A stretch of 64,000 nucleotides of DNA from Acinetobacter pollinis. Its GTDB lineage: Bacteria; Pseudomonadota; Gammaproteobacteria; Pseudomonadales; Moraxellaceae. Both the position numbers and the translations under genes were made by a program. This document shows positions 17,969-28,574 of the stretch, piece by piece (position 1 is the first letter of the stretch; the number at the start of each line of letters is the position of its first letter). The notes under the pieces are model-generated. The model was not told the DNA's origin and did not search any database. It worked only from the letters and a program-made list of their open reading frames with translations. Where the stretch lies: assembly GCF_015627175.1 (NCBI RefSeq), contig NZ_VTDQ01000007.1, positions 1 to 64,000 of the forward strand. The letters run 5' to 3'.

Positions 17969-19231
17969 TTATACAGCAACTTTCTCTACCCGATGTTTAA
18001 TATTATGGTCTTGTTGTATATTCGGTAATAAAATCTCAAAAGTTGTTCCTAAGCCTTTTTGAGAAGTTACCTTAATTTCACCATGATTTAAATCTACAAA
18101 TCGCTTACAGAGAACTAGTCCTAGGCCTGTACCTTTCTCACCAGCAGTCCCTGTTAAAGAGGTTTTAATTTTTGGCTGAAAAATCTCAATTTGTTGCTTT
18201 TCATCCATACCTAATCCGGTGTCGGTAATTGAAATACGAACATGATCTTGATCATTTTCAGCAGAAATGATTACTTTCCCCATACCATCTGTTGGGGTAA
18301 ATTTAAGTGCGTTTGAGACAAGGTTCTGCAAAATAGACGTAACCATATTAATGTCTGCATACACCTCAAGCTCATCTGGTATCTGGTCAATTAACTGAAT
18401 CTTTTTATTCATTGCTAGACTGTTTAAAACACCTGTAACAATTTGGCTTGATCGATGCAAACAAAAAGCCTTAGGGTGATAGACAAAATGTCCACCTTCA
18501 GCCATTGCCCAGTTCAGTAAATTTTCAAGTAAATGATAGGTTGATTGCGCTGTGTCATTTAAATAATTGGCGATACGTTGCAAACTATCTGGATCTAATG
18601 TTCTAATTTCATCTGCGAGCACTTCTGAAAAACCTAACAACCCATGAAATGGTGCACGTAAATCATGTGCAATAATTTGGAAAAACTTTGTTTGGCTATA
18701 GGTTAAAGCAGAAAAGTTATCATTTATCTCTTTTAACTCTGCATGCGACTGTTTTAAAAGAATATATTCATTTAAGTCTTCACATACTTCTTCAGCTTCT
18801 TCAGTAGCTAAATATACTTCATTTTCATCTTTCTCATTACACAGCAGTATAAAACCTATGGTTTCTTTTCCTTGACCTATTGGAAAAGCTGCAACGTGTT
18901 TTACAGGGAAAAAATGAGATTCTATAAGTTGTTTAATTTCAAGATATTGAATATGGCTTGAATTTATACATCGCTGATTTTGAATATAATCGGTTAACGT
19001 TGTCGTAAGTGTAGACGGTATAGCATGTGTTTCTAAACCATTCTGGACGTGTGTAATATATTTCCATGCATAGGGTTCATCTTTAAAAATACAAATACTA
19101 TGCTCAAAATTTGTTGTTTTTACTCGACGTAGACACCGCATTAATTTATTATTTTTTGCGGAAGAATCAAGCAAAAGTGCACGATGACATGCGCTTAATT
19201 GCTCAATGTGATCGATATATGATACTGCCAT
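17969..19231 (-). CDS. Sensor histidine kinase with N-terminal GAF-like domain
   Basis: The 420-residue protein has no membrane segment and is probably cytosolic. An N-terminal GAF-like sensory part (about 10-160) leads to a HisKA dimerisation domain with the phospho-acceptor H189 in IIAHDLRAPF. A HATPase_c domain follows with an N box (NLVSNALKFTP), G1 (DTGLGM) and G2 (GTGLGLVLCKRF). A GAGGGA-like ribosome site precedes the ATG at 19231. No response-regulator gene lies nearby and there is no receiver domain, so its partner must be elsewhere. The stimulus is unknown. Confidence 0.85.
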   Translation of the reverse strand: MAVSYIDHIEQLSACHRALLLDSSAKNNKLMRCLRRVKTTNFEHSICIFKDEPYAWKYITHVQNGLETHAIPSTLTTTLTDYIQNQRCINSSHIQYLEIKQLIESHFFPVKHVAAFPIGQGKETIGFILLCNEKDENEVYLATEEAEEVCEDLNEYILLKQSHAELKEINDNFSALTYSQTKFFQIIAHDLRAPFHGLLGFSEVLADEIRTLDPDSLQRIANYLNDTAQSTYHLLENLLNWAMAEGGHFVYHPKAFCLHRSSQIVTGVLNSLAMNKKIQLIDQIPDELEVYADINMVTSILQNLVSNALKFTPTDGMGKVIISAENDQDHVRISITDTGLGMDEKQQIEIFQPKIKTSLTGTAGEKGTGLGLVLCKRFVDLNHGEIKVTSQKGLGTTFEILLPNIQQDHNIKHRVEKVAV

Positions 19232-19675
19232 GTGTCCCTCTCATATCATTGTTTTCTAGTTTTCACTACGGAGAAACCTTACGTAGATAGTGTTAACGGT
19301 TTTTACAAAAAAATCAAATAATGAATAGAACTTTTACACTTAATTAATTTATTTTTAATCTACTATCGTTAAAAAGTATAAGTGTCACATTTAAATTTTT
19401 TTCTGCAAAACAAAACACATTTATAAAAAAATGAATTAAATTAAGTAACTTATGTGTTTTTGATAATAAGCAATACAAATGAAAGGTTTACATTATAAAT
19501 TGATGATTCAATATTCCAATGATAACAATTCAAAATAACAATCATGTATCGAATTAACGGCAAATAAATAAAGCATTTGACTCAACGGTTCAAAATCATA
19601 ACCTGAATTGTAAATAAAACCTAAGAATTAATTAAAATTTCACATAAAAATAGGCTCGTATTGAGCCTATCAGAT
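19232..19675. other. AT-rich intergenic region without a gene
   Basis: These 444 bases hold the likely promoter of the histidine kinase gene and, at the right end, the terminator of the aldoxime dehydratase gene. I see no RNA gene, repeat or remnant of a protein. Confidence 0.5.
19646..19670 (-). terminator. Terminator of the nitrilase-aldoxime dehydratase operon
   Basis: ATAGGCTC/GAGCCTAT forms an 8-bp stem with a 5-base loop, followed on the minus strand by a T run. Confidence 0.85.
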
Positions 19676-20734
19676 CTATTGAATAAACGACCTCTCATCT
19701 TGCAGCATTCCTGTCTTAGAATGGCACGCAATATATTCATAATATTGAGACTTTGCAGGCAATACCATGACTTCATGAAAGAGTTTTAAAGAGATATTAA
19801 ACTGCATTTCCCTAACATACGACATAAACTCTGCAAAAATTGCAGTATGTGTTTCATGAGACTTCGCCCAGTTCTCTAAATGTTTTAAATCCTTAAAATG
19901 TGCCAGCCCAAACGTCTTGTCAATTTCGTCGCCTGTATCTTTATCTAACACACGCATATATCGACAACTCAGACATCCCTCTTTCTTTCCATCATGGGCT
20001 AAAAAATTCATACCATGACGCAGAATCGGCTCTACATGCTTTAAATAAATATTTCTTTCATTACCAACCGTATGACTCCAGTCCTGCCCAGAGCGAATTA
20101 AACTTAAGTTTTCCTTACCTTTAATCTGTATTCTTTTCTTACTCACCTGAATTCTACTTTCTGTAGTAATACTTTCTGCTTGCAATAAATGAGTTTGCGC
20201 TATAGGTAATCGATCTCTCATACTTCCATAATATCCATGCTCTTGAATCTCACCACTCATTCCCTTTGCAAGATGTGCCAACCCTTCTGGTGTCTTAGGA
20301 TCTGAGAAAATCATTTCGAACTCGGAAATTTTGGGATAATAAACCTCAAGAAAGTAACCACAACACTCCGCTTCACGCTCTTTATCTTTCCACCATACTT
20401 CAAAGCCAGAAGATCTAAACCATGCTTCAAATACTTGAGTGGATGACCAGTACATTGTCACAACCAGATGATAAAACCCAAGATGATCTCTATAAGTGGA
20501 TGGAACCCAATATTCAGGCAGATGATTTTTCTGAAAATATTGGGTCACTTTTCGATGCTCATCAAAATGAATGCTTTGCAAAGACTGAATTGCAAAGTAG
20601 ACCACCACAAATTGTTCTGCATTATTTTCAAAGCGAGATGTCCATGCAGGAAATGGAGGCAGATACTCTTTATCTGCCTTATGATGTGGACATGTACGCT
20701 TCTCCTGTAAGTCTCTAGGAATAGCCGATTCCAC
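19676..20734 (-). CDS. oxd: Aldoxime dehydratase (haem-containing, phenylacetaldoxime dehydratase-like)
   Basis: The 352-residue protein belongs to the Oxd family of haem enzymes that dehydrate aldoximes to nitriles. Residues known to matter in characterised members are all recognisable: the arginine in SMRDRLP (R173/R175), the serine in QDWS (S220), the proximal haem histidine in LKLFHEV (H320) and the distal catalytic histidine in ACHSKTG (H338). The start is GTG at 20734; GGAGAG at 20742-20747, seven bases upstream and inside the nitrilase gene, supports it. The gene begins three bases after the nitrilase stop, so both are one transcript. Nitrile made here would be the substrate of that nitrilase. 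Confidence 0.85.
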   Translation of the reverse strand: MESAIPRDLQEKRTCPHHKADKEYLPPFPAWTSRFENNAEQFVVVYFAIQSLQSIHFDEHRKVTQYFQKNHLPEYWVPSTYRDHLGFYHLVVTMYWSSTQVFEAWFRSSGFEVWWKDKEREAECCGYFLEVYYPKISEFEMIFSDPKTPEGLAHLAKGMSGEIQEHGYYGSMRDRLPIAQTHLLQAESITTESRIQVSKKRIQIKGKENLSLIRSGQDWSHTVGNERNIYLKHVEPILRHGMNFLAHDGKKEGCLSCRYMRVLDKDTGDEIDKTFGLAHFKDLKHLENWAKSHETHTAIFAEFMSYVREMQFNISLKLFHEVMVLPAKSQYYEYIACHSKTGMLQDERSFIQ

Positions 20735-20737
20735 AAA

Positions 20738-21742
20738 TTAACTCTCCATCGCCTCTAATTCATCAATAATCATGTCTGACTCAAGTGCATAGTTTTGTTT
20801 TTTAATCACTCGCTTCGTTGCTGTTTTATTAAAAACAAGTTGGAATACGTCTGGTCTAGAGTAATGCCCTACAGGATCTGCAGCCGTTTTTGCAAGGGTA
20901 ATCAGATTCAAATCTAATGTTGCATATAGAAGCCCCTCTTCATCTTCAGCCAGAGGTTCAACTAAATCTTTCCCATCTGGTCCAAAAATACGTGCATGAC
21001 CGCCGCCGAGTTTAAGTAACTCTCTTTTTTCATCAGTATCGCACATCAAATCTTGCATCTCTTTAGACACAATTGCACATGGCGAGATTACAAAACATTG
21101 ACCTTCAGCCGCATAAAGTCGAGATGCAGCAATGTTTACTTCAGGACCAATAGACCCCATATGTGGCTGATACAAAGAGAAACTTGGCCAAGCAGCAATA
21201 TGAATCTGCTCATGCTGTGAATACATGGCATAGCGTGCTAAAGGTTGTAAATGTTCCCAACAACACAATGCACCTATTCTTCCCAAAGAGGTTTCATCTA
21301 CACGAATTGAACTTCCATCACTTTCTCCAAATAAAGTGCGTTCAACATGCGTTGCTTTCAATTTACGGCGTGTAGAAACAGTTTCTCCTCTATTATCAAT
21401 AATCCATTGAGAAATATATAAGCTTCCATGGTCTTTCTCACTGAAACCAAGTACGACAAAAATATTATTTTGCTTTGCAGCTTCTCGAATTAAGAATGCC
21501 TTTTCAGAATCTAACTCTAATGAGTTTTGATGATACTGATATACCAGAGGCATATTTTTCATAGGTGTATCTAGCCATAAGAACCATGGATATCCAGGAA
21601 TCCATGTTTCAGGAAATGCAATAAGCGTTGCACCATTTTGGGCTGCTTGCTCAATCAGCTGAACTGTTTTATCTACAGTCGCGTCCAAATTCATAAATAC
21701 GGGTGCAGCTTGTACACATGCAACTTTAATTTGTTGAGTCAT
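20738..21742 (-). CDS. Nitrilase
   Basis: The 334-residue carbon-nitrogen hydrolase converts nitriles to carboxylic acids plus ammonia. The catalytic triad is visible: E45 in FPETWIPGYPW, K129 in RRKLKATH and C161 in CCWEHLQPL. These motifs are those of true nitrilases rather than amidases or ureidopropionases. A ribosome site AGGAAA lies seven bases before ATG 21742. It is the first gene of a two-gene operon with aldoxime dehydratase and is divergent from an AraC regulator, an arrangement known for aldoxime-nitrile pathways. The preferred substrate (arylacetonitrile or aliphatic) is not determined. Confidence 0.92.
   Translation of the reverse strand: MTQQIKVACVQAAPVFMNLDATVDKTVQLIEQAAQNGATLIAFPETWIPGYPWFLWLDTPMKNMPLVYQYHQNSLELDSEKAFLIREAAKQNNIFVVLGFSEKDHGSLYISQWIIDNRGETVSTRRKLKATHVERTLFGESDGSSIRVDETSLGRIGALCCWEHLQPLARYAMYSQHEQIHIAAWPSFSLYQPHMGSIGPEVNIAASRLYAAEGQCFVISPCAIVSKEMQDLMCDTDEKRELLKLGGGHARIFGPDGKDLVEPLAEDEEGLLYATLDLNLITLAKTAADPVGHYSRPDVFQLVFNKTATKRVIKKQNYALESDMIIDELEAMES
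20742..20747 (-). promoter_or_regulatory. Ribosome binding site for the GTG-started aldoxime dehydratase
   Basis: GGAGAG on the minus strand, seven bases before the GTG at 20734, lies within the last codons of the nitrilase gene and decides the start. Confidence 0.7.
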
Positions 21743-21918
21743 TTGAGTTTCCTATGGGTCTGCTAAGTGCCTATTTATTTTTATAATTTAAATTTTTATG
21801 TGTGAGGTATTCTGAGAAAGAACGATAACTTGACTGACAGCGAACACCGCATGTTTTTTTAAAATTTAGGTATGAAATTTGCTTATTTTTTAATGCTTAA
21901 TATTCGGATGTATATACG
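21743..21918. promoter_or_regulatory. Divergent promoter region, nitrilase operon/AraC gene
   Basis: The 176-base region separates two divergent transcripts and should carry the AraC-type activator sites. It is AT-rich; I could not pick out a convincing direct repeat by eye. Confidence 0.5.
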
Positions 21919-22875
21919 ATGAAAACGATATGCTTAGATAATATTAAAACAAGTTATTTTGATACACGAGATATTGTTCTCAAACAACGTAATGACTATT
22001 GGCAAGATGCCATTAGTCAAGTTTTTGTTCCTTTAGACTCTCAAACAGAATCTTCAGAATCATTTTGGGGAAGGCTTGAATCACGTACATGTTCGGACTT
22101 AACCATTGTACGAGTACAAGGTGCATCACAACACGTCAAACGTTGCAGACAAAAAATACGTAAAACACCTAAAGATCTCGTGTTAATGAGCTTTATGTTA
22201 AAAGGAAAAATGGGACTAGATTATTACCAAAAACAAATTACCCTCAAAGAAAAGCAATTTGTCTTTTATGATACAGATCAAGAATATAACCTTAATTTAG
22301 ACACTACCTTTGACCAAATTGTGGTTGCGATTCCAAAAGCACGTTTTGAAGCGAACTTTGGCATATCTAAAGACTTATATGGTTATAGTTTTGGAAAAAA
22401 TCATCCTTTACAGCAGTTTTATGAACACTGTTTACAAGATATTTTTACTACAAACCAGCTATTTACTGAACCACAACAATACATGATTGAAGAACACCTA
22501 TTTCACCTTATGACCCATATGGTCGCAGATCAATATCCAGTAAAGACCTCTTACTTATTCAACGATATCAAACAATATATGACTGCAAATCATGTCGATC
22601 CTCAGCTAAACATTCATGAAGTTGCTCAAGCATTTAGAATCAGTACCCGATATATCAGTAAACTTTTTCAAAAGGAAGATATGACCTTTGGTCAATTTTT
22701 ATTGGCTGAACGACTTAGACATGCTAAACAACTTTTGCAAATTACACCTAAAGACATGTATGCAGTTAAACAAGTGGCATATGACACAGGATTTAACGAT
22801 TTGTCTTATTTTTCCAGAGAATTTAAAAAATTATATGGACTTACTCCATCAGAAGTTCGTCCACTAAATACTTAG
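21919..22875 (+). CDS. AraC/XylS-family transcriptional regulator
   Basis: The 318-residue protein has an N-terminal cupin-like sensing domain of the AraC-binding-like type (about 40-195), and a C-terminal double helix-turn-helix (about 215-315) with the typical end DTGFNDLSYFSREFKKLYGLTPSEVR. Start ATG at 21919. Transcribed away from the nitrilase-aldoxime dehydratase operon, it is the obvious candidate activator of that operon in response to an aldoxime, nitrile or related compound. The effector is inferred from location. Confidence 0.88.
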   Translation: MKTICLDNIKTSYFDTRDIVLKQRNDYWQDAISQVFVPLDSQTESSESFWGRLESRTCSDLTIVRVQGASQHVKRCRQKIRKTPKDLVLMSFMLKGKMGLDYYQKQITLKEKQFVFYDTDQEYNLNLDTTFDQIVVAIPKARFEANFGISKDLYGYSFGKNHPLQQFYEHCLQDIFTTNQLFTEPQQYMIEEHLFHLMTHMVADQYPVKTSYLFNDIKQYMTANHVDPQLNIHEVAQAFRISTRYISKLFQKEDMTFGQFLLAERLRHAKQLLQITPKDMYAVKQVAYDTGFNDLSYFSREFKKLYGLTPSEVRPLNT

Positions 22876-22886
22876 GTTTCGAGTGG

Positions 22887-23399
22887 CTAAGGATTTGATA
22901 AAATAAGTTGATAAAATGCTAAATCTAACCAACGATCAAATTTGAATCCGACTTCTGGCAAAGTACCAACCAGACGAAACCCTAATTTTTCATGCAAGCG
23001 AATACTGCCTTCATTTTGCGCATCTATACCACCAATCATAACGTGGATATTGTTTTTCTTCGCTTCTTGAATAATTTCTTCCATGAGCTTACGACCTAAC
23101 CCACAGCCCCTAAACTCTTTATGAATATAAACCGAATGTTCTACAGTATGTACATACGCAGGAAAATTTCTAAAAGCGCCATAAGTAACAAAACCCATTA
23201 AGATCCCATGTTCATTTTCAAGACCAATCACAGGAAACTGCATACTTCGCTTAAGCTCGAACCACTTTTCTACATCTTGTAAGGTGCGTTCTTTGTATTC
23301 ATACAAAGCTGTCGAATTTAAAATTGCATCATTAAATATTTCTAATATACGTTTACCGTGCTGTTCGAATGTACAACGTATCACTTGAAAACTGGTCAT
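22887..23399 (-). CDS. GNAT N-acetyltransferase, phosphinothricin acetyltransferase-like
   Basis: The 170-residue protein has the GNAT acetyl-CoA loop HKEFRGCGLGRKLM (R/Q-x-x-G-x-G/A) and the Pat/MnaT-type features: an N-terminal IFNDAILNSTALYEY and a C-terminal LHEKLGFRLVGTLPEVGFKF. Members acetylate phosphinothricin, methionine sulfoximine or related amino acid analogues. It is a single gene between the AraC gene and tRNA-Leu. The stop lies 11 bases from the end of the AraC gene, so the two converge. Confidence 0.85.
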   Translation of the reverse strand: MTSFQVIRCTFEQHGKRILEIFNDAILNSTALYEYKERTLQDVEKWFELKRSMQFPVIGLENEHGILMGFVTYGAFRNFPAYVHTVEHSVYIHKEFRGCGLGRKLMEEIIQEAKKNNIHVMIGGIDAQNEGSIRLHEKLGFRLVGTLPEVGFKFDRWLDLAFYQLILSNP

Positions 23400-23526
23400 A
23401 AAAAATGACTCACTACTGCCATGAAGGTAGAAGTAGTTTAAGCAAAATATAAATTTTTAGAAGTAGCCAGATGAAATAATTATGAGGGTATTAATATAAT
23501 TTAGAGTAGCTTACGAATGTAAGACT

Positions 23527-23613
23527 TGGTCCCGAGGGTCGGACTCGAACCGACACATCATCTCTGATAGTGGATTTTGAATCCACCGCGTCTACCAATT
23601 TCACCACCTCGGG
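23527..23613 (-). tRNA. tRNA-Leu (anticodon CAA)
   Basis: The minus strand folds as a class II tRNA of 87 bases including an encoded CCA. The acceptor stem CCCGAGG pairs with CCTCGGG. The anticodon stem GTGGA/TCCAC encloses the loop TTCAAAA, which reads CAA and decodes UUG. A variable arm of leucine size and a T arm with GGTTCGAGTCC are visible. Confidence 0.93.
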
Positions 23614-23772
23614 AAGAGTATGGGGTTGTTATGTGTATATTACGCACTTTCTTTACATTGTCAATCTATTTACGTTCAGAGTGGTGGTTTTTAAACCACA
23701 TACAGTTTAAAGCCTTTGTATGCTTAAAAGAGAAAATGTTTATAATACATAAAAACCGCTTTAATGATGACT

Positions 23773-24810
23773 ATGCAACTCTCAGATTTTAACTTTGACC
23801 TTCCAGATGAGCTTATTGCCCGTTACCCACTTGAACAACGTAGTGCCTCACGTCTATTACATGTAGATGCTTCAGGTAATTATCACGATCATCAATTTAC
23901 AGATATTGTAAATTTACTCAACGAAGGTGACTTACTTGTATTAAACGATACTAAAGTTATGAAAGCACGCCTTAAAGGTAAACGTGAAAGTGGTGGTGCT
24001 GTCGAAGTACTGGTAGAACGTATGCAAGATGAATTTGTTGCACACTGTCATATTAAAGCAAGCAACTCTCCAAAGCCTGAAACGACCTTATTTATCGGAG
24101 CAGGTGCCGTACCTGTTACTGTTAAAGGTCGTCATGAAAACCTTTACATCGTAGAATTTTCACAGCCTATTTTAACGGTACTCGATTTATATGGACAGCT
24201 ACCAATTCCTCCTTACTTCAATAGAGAAGCCGAAGAGATTGATACGGAACGCTATCAAACCGTATTTAACGACCCGACAAAACTAGCAAGTGTTGCAGCG
24301 CCTACCGCAAGCTTGCACTTTGACGATGCATTACTTGAAATGTTAGAGAAAAAAGGGATTCAAAAAGCTTTTGTTACCTTGCATGTTGGTGCAGGCACAT
24401 TTCTACCTGTACGTACCACTGATATTGAAAATCATATTATGCATAGTGAATGGTGCCAAGTTTCTTCAGAAACTGTTGCACTTATTCAAGCAACCAAAGC
24501 ACGTGGCAATAAAGTTATTTCTGTAGGTACAACAGCAACTCGTGCAGTGGAAAGTGCTGCACAGGCACATGGCGGAGAACTCAATGCTTGGACAGGTGAT
24601 ACTCAAATATTCATTTATCCGGGCTATACATTTTGTGTTGTGGATCGTTTAATTACCAACTTCCATTTACCAGAATCCACCTTATTAATGCTTGTTTCGG
24701 CTCTATCTTGTCGTGAGAATATTCTTAAAGCGTATCAGCATGCTGTTCTCGCAAAATACCGTTTCTTTAGTTATGGCGATGCTATGCTTATTGATCAAGC
24801 AACAACCTAA
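23773..24810 (+). CDS. queA: S-adenosylmethionine:tRNA ribosyltransferase-isomerase
   Basis: QueA uses the ribosyl part of S-adenosylmethionine to convert preQ1 in tRNA to epoxyqueuosine. The product is 345 residues from the ATG at 23773, which aligns with homologues beginning MxLSDF/MRVTDF; an in-frame ATG at 23764 would add three residues. Family blocks such as [37 protein letters not shown] and [21 protein letters not shown] are present. It lies just upstream of tgt on the same strand, separated by a terminator-like hairpin. Both belong to queuosine modification of tRNAs. Confidence 0.96.
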   Translation: MQLSDFNFDLPDELIARYPLEQRSASRLLHVDASGNYHDHQFTDIVNLLNEGDLLVLNDTKVMKARLKGKRESGGAVEVLVERMQDEFVAHCHIKASNSPKPETTLFIGAGAVPVTVKGRHENLYIVEFSQPILTVLDLYGQLPIPPYFNREAEEIDTERYQTVFNDPTKLASVAAPTASLHFDDALLEMLEKKGIQKAFVTLHVGAGTFLPVRTTDIENHIMHSEWCQVSSETVALIQATKARGNKVISVGTTATRAVESAAQAHGGELNAWTGDTQIFIYPGYTFCVVDRLITNFHLPESTLLMLVSALSCRENILKAYQHAVLAKYRFFSYGDAMLIDQATT

Positions 24811-24816
24811 ATATAC

Positions 24817-24850
24817 AGGGTTATATCACGTGAGATATAACCCTATTTTG
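24817..24850 (+). terminator. queA terminator
   Basis: An 11-bp stem (24817-24827 with 24834-24844) and a 6-base loop are followed by ATTTTG. The T tract is short, so termination may be partial and tgt could be partly read through. Confidence 0.65.
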
Positions 24851-25057
24851 ATCGTATTATTCATGATCATGATCCACAAACCCCTTCTTTAAACCAAATC
24901 ACTCAGAATAAATCTTTGAAAAAAACATAGACTTCCTTACAAAACACCTGAATAAAAGGTGGCATCTACAGGCATAATTTAGGAAAATAGATCACTTTTA
25001 AAGAAGTGCTTAGGCACTCAGTATCAGCGAACTGTTTTTTCGCCTCGATTCGGATGA

Positions 25058-26188
<1,131 letters not shown>

Positions 26189-26277
26189 TCTTTATACATT
26201 TGCGCTCAATGCCAAGACAAGGTACATTGCTCAAGTAATCAAGTATCTTTTTTGATTTTATTATTTAGGAAATTTAA

Positions 26278-26607
26278 ATGAGCCTGTTTATTTCTACTGC
26301 TCACGCCGCTGAAGGCGCTGCACAGCAACCAAGTATGATTGCCAATATTGGTATGATTGTTGTCTTTGTTGCAATTTTTTACTTTTTAATTTGGCGTCCA
26401 CAATCTAAACGTGCCAAAGAGCATCGTGCCCTCATTGAAAGTTTAGGTGAAGGCAGTGAAGTGGTTTTTGCAGGCGGTCTGATGGGTCGTATTACAAAAA
26501 TTGACGGTGACTATGCTGTGGTTGAACTTAGCCGTGGTGTAAACATTAAAATTCAACGCTCAAGCGTGATTTCAGTTTTACCAGAAGGTACTTTAAATAG
26601 TCTTTAA
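26278..26607 (+). CDS. yajC: Preprotein translocase subunit YajC
   Basis: The 109-residue protein has a single transmembrane helix (about 21-40) followed by a basic WRPQSKRAKEH segment and a small cytosolic domain, as expected of YajC. It associates with SecDF and SecYEG. An AGGAAA ribosome site precedes the ATG. It stands between tgt and secD in the conserved order. Confidence 0.95.
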   Translation: MSLFISTAHAAEGAAQQPSMIANIGMIVVFVAIFYFLIWRPQSKRAKEHRALIESLGEGSEVVFAGGLMGRITKIDGDYAVVELSRGVNIKIQRSSVISVLPEGTLNSL

Positions 26608-26618
26608 TTTTTTATTTC

Positions 26619-26640
26619 AAGTCGTGCAAATGCACGACTT
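26619..26640 (+). terminator. Intercistronic hairpin between yajC and secD
   Basis: AAGTCGTGCA/TGCACGACTT is a 10-bp perfect stem with a short loop, followed by only a weak T run. It may attenuate or process the yajC-secDF transcript rather than end it. Confidence 0.45.
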
Positions 26641-26662
26641 TCTCATATTAAGAAGATAGCAA

Positions 26663-28564
26663 ATGCGTTACCCTGCATGGAAATATTTACTAATCATCTT
26701 TGTTCTAGTGATTAGTACATTATACGCACTGCCAAGTTTGTACCCAGATGAACCTGCTGTTCAGATCTCGGGAGCGAAGGCTGGTACAACAATTGACCAG
26801 TCTATCTTACAAAAAGCAGAGCAAATTTTACAAAGTGAACAAATCGCAAGCCACGATAACAGCTTTACCAATAATGCTGCTTTATTACGTGTAAGCAACT
26901 CAAGTGCTCAATTAAAAGCACAAGATGCTTTACGTCGTGGTCTTGGTGAAAACTACGTTGTCGCACTTAACCTTGCACCAACAACACCATTGTGGTTACA
27001 AAAAATTGGTGCTAAGCCAATGAAGCTCGGTCTCGATCTTCGTGGCGGTGTTCATTTTCTACTTGAAGTAGATATGGACAAAGCGATTGCACAACGTATG
27101 GAAACATCTACGACTGATTTACGTCGTCAATTCCGTGATAATAATATTAAATTTAACAATTTAAGCTTAAATAATAATGTTATTACTGTGCAATTTACAG
27201 ACAATACAGATCGCGATAATGCGATGGGGTTCTTACGCCGTAATGGCAATGAATTTTCTCAGCAAGCACTTGCAACAGATGCAGGTCCAACATTACGCCT
27301 AACGTATACAGATACACGTCGTCAAGAAATTCAATCCTATGCGGTTAATCAAAACTTAACAACGTTACGTAACCGTATTAATGAACTTGGTGTTGCCGAA
27401 GCTGTAGTACAAACTGAAGGTAGCAACCGTATTGTGGTTGAATTACCAGGTGTACAAGATACTGCAGAAGCAAAACGTGTACTTGGACGCACAGCAAACT
27501 TAGAATTCCGTCTTGTTGCAAATCAGAATGATCAATTTATTGATGCCTATACGGGCAAATATAATGGTCAGCCACTTCCAGCAGGTACAGAACTTTTTGC
27601 TTATCAATCGTTAAATAGCGGTCGCCAAATTTTATTACAGCGTAATCGTATTTTAACAGGTGAACGTGTTCAAAATGCATCTTCTGGCTTAAGTCAAGAT
27701 TCTGGCGGTGCTGAAGTAAACATCACGCTCGATAGTGCTGGTGGTAAGCTCATGTCAGATGCGACCCGTAGTGCTGTTGGCAAACGTATGGCTGTATTGT
27801 TCATTGAGAATAAACAACGTATTACCTATGTAGCTGACCCAACAACAGGCGCTCAAACAGAAGTACGTACGCCATATACTGAAGCAGTTGTAATTAATGC
27901 AGCAACCATTCAACAAGTATTGGGTTCACAATTCCGTATTACGGGCTTAAGTTCACCACAAGAAGCAGCTGAGCTTTCATTAATGCTTCGTTCAGGCGCG
28001 CTCGCTGCACCGATGTACTTTGTTGAAGAACGTGTGGTTGGTCCAAGTCTTGGACAAGAAAATATCGATAAAGGCATTTTGTCTACTGAGGTTGGCTTTA
28101 TTCTCGTAGCATTGTGGATGATCGTTTTCTTCCGTTTATTTGGTTTAATTGCAAACTTTGCATTGGTTTTTAACCTAGCCATGATTCTTACTATTATGTC
28201 TTGGATTGGCGCTTCCCTTACCCTTCCTGGTATTGCTGGTATTGTCATTACCATTGGTATGGCGGTCGATGCAAACGTTCTTATTTGTGAACGTATTCGA
28301 GAGGAAATGAAATGGGGCGCTTCACCGAAGCAAGCGATTGTTGCGGGTTATGATCGTGCCTATAACACCATTTTCGACTCGAATTTAACAACATTTATTG
28401 TTGCTTTTATTCTGTTCGCAATTGGTTCAGGTCCAATTAAAGGATTTGCCGTTACACTTATGATTGGTATCGTTTGCTCAATGTTTACAGCAATTACTGT
28501 AACACGTGCAATTGTCCAACTCATTTATGGCAAACGTCGTAACTTACAGAAGTTGAGTATATAA
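26663..28564 (+). CDS. secD: Protein translocase subunit SecD
   Basis: The 633-residue RND-family inner-membrane protein helps pull preproteins into the periplasm using the proton motive force. An N-terminal helix (about 8-25) is followed by the large periplasmic domain with DLRGGVHFLLEVD, and then five C-terminal helices with GLSSPQEAAELSLMLRSGALAAP and the conserved AVDANVLICERIRE. It is 10 bases upstream of secF, so they are co-translated. Confidence 0.97.
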   Translation: MRYPAWKYLLIIFVLVISTLYALPSLYPDEPAVQISGAKAGTTIDQSILQKAEQILQSEQIASHDNSFTNNAALLRVSNSSAQLKAQDALRRGLGENYVVALNLAPTTPLWLQKIGAKPMKLGLDLRGGVHFLLEVDMDKAIAQRMETSTTDLRRQFRDNNIKFNNLSLNNNVITVQFTDNTDRDNAMGFLRRNGNEFSQQALATDAGPTLRLTYTDTRRQEIQSYAVNQNLTTLRNRINELGVAEAVVQTEGSNRIVVELPGVQDTAEAKRVLGRTANLEFRLVANQNDQFIDAYTGKYNGQPLPAGTELFAYQSLNSGRQILLQRNRILTGERVQNASSGLSQDSGGAEVNITLDSAGGKLMSDATRSAVGKRMAVLFIENKQRITYVADPTTGAQTEVRTPYTEAVVINAATIQQVLGSQFRITGLSSPQEAAELSLMLRSGALAAPMYFVEERVVGPSLGQENIDKGILSTEVGFILVALWMIVFFRLFGLIANFALVFNLAMILTIMSWIGASLTLPGIAGIVITIGMAVDANVLICERIREEMKWGASPKQAIVAGYDRAYNTIFDSNLTTFIVAFILFAIGSGPIKGFAVTLMIGIVCSMFTAITVTRAIVQLIYGKRRNLQKLSI

Positions 28565-28574
28565 GGAGACACCT

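Noticed and set aside
20422..20718. Frame of 98 codons on the plus strand inside the aldoxime dehydratase gene
   Set aside because: It is antisense to a gene with all catalytic residues preserved; no supporting signal.
19232..23613. tRNA-Leu considered as an integration site for the aldoxime module
   Set aside because: I found no repeat of the tRNA 3' end in the 19232-19675 gap and no integrase gene nearby.
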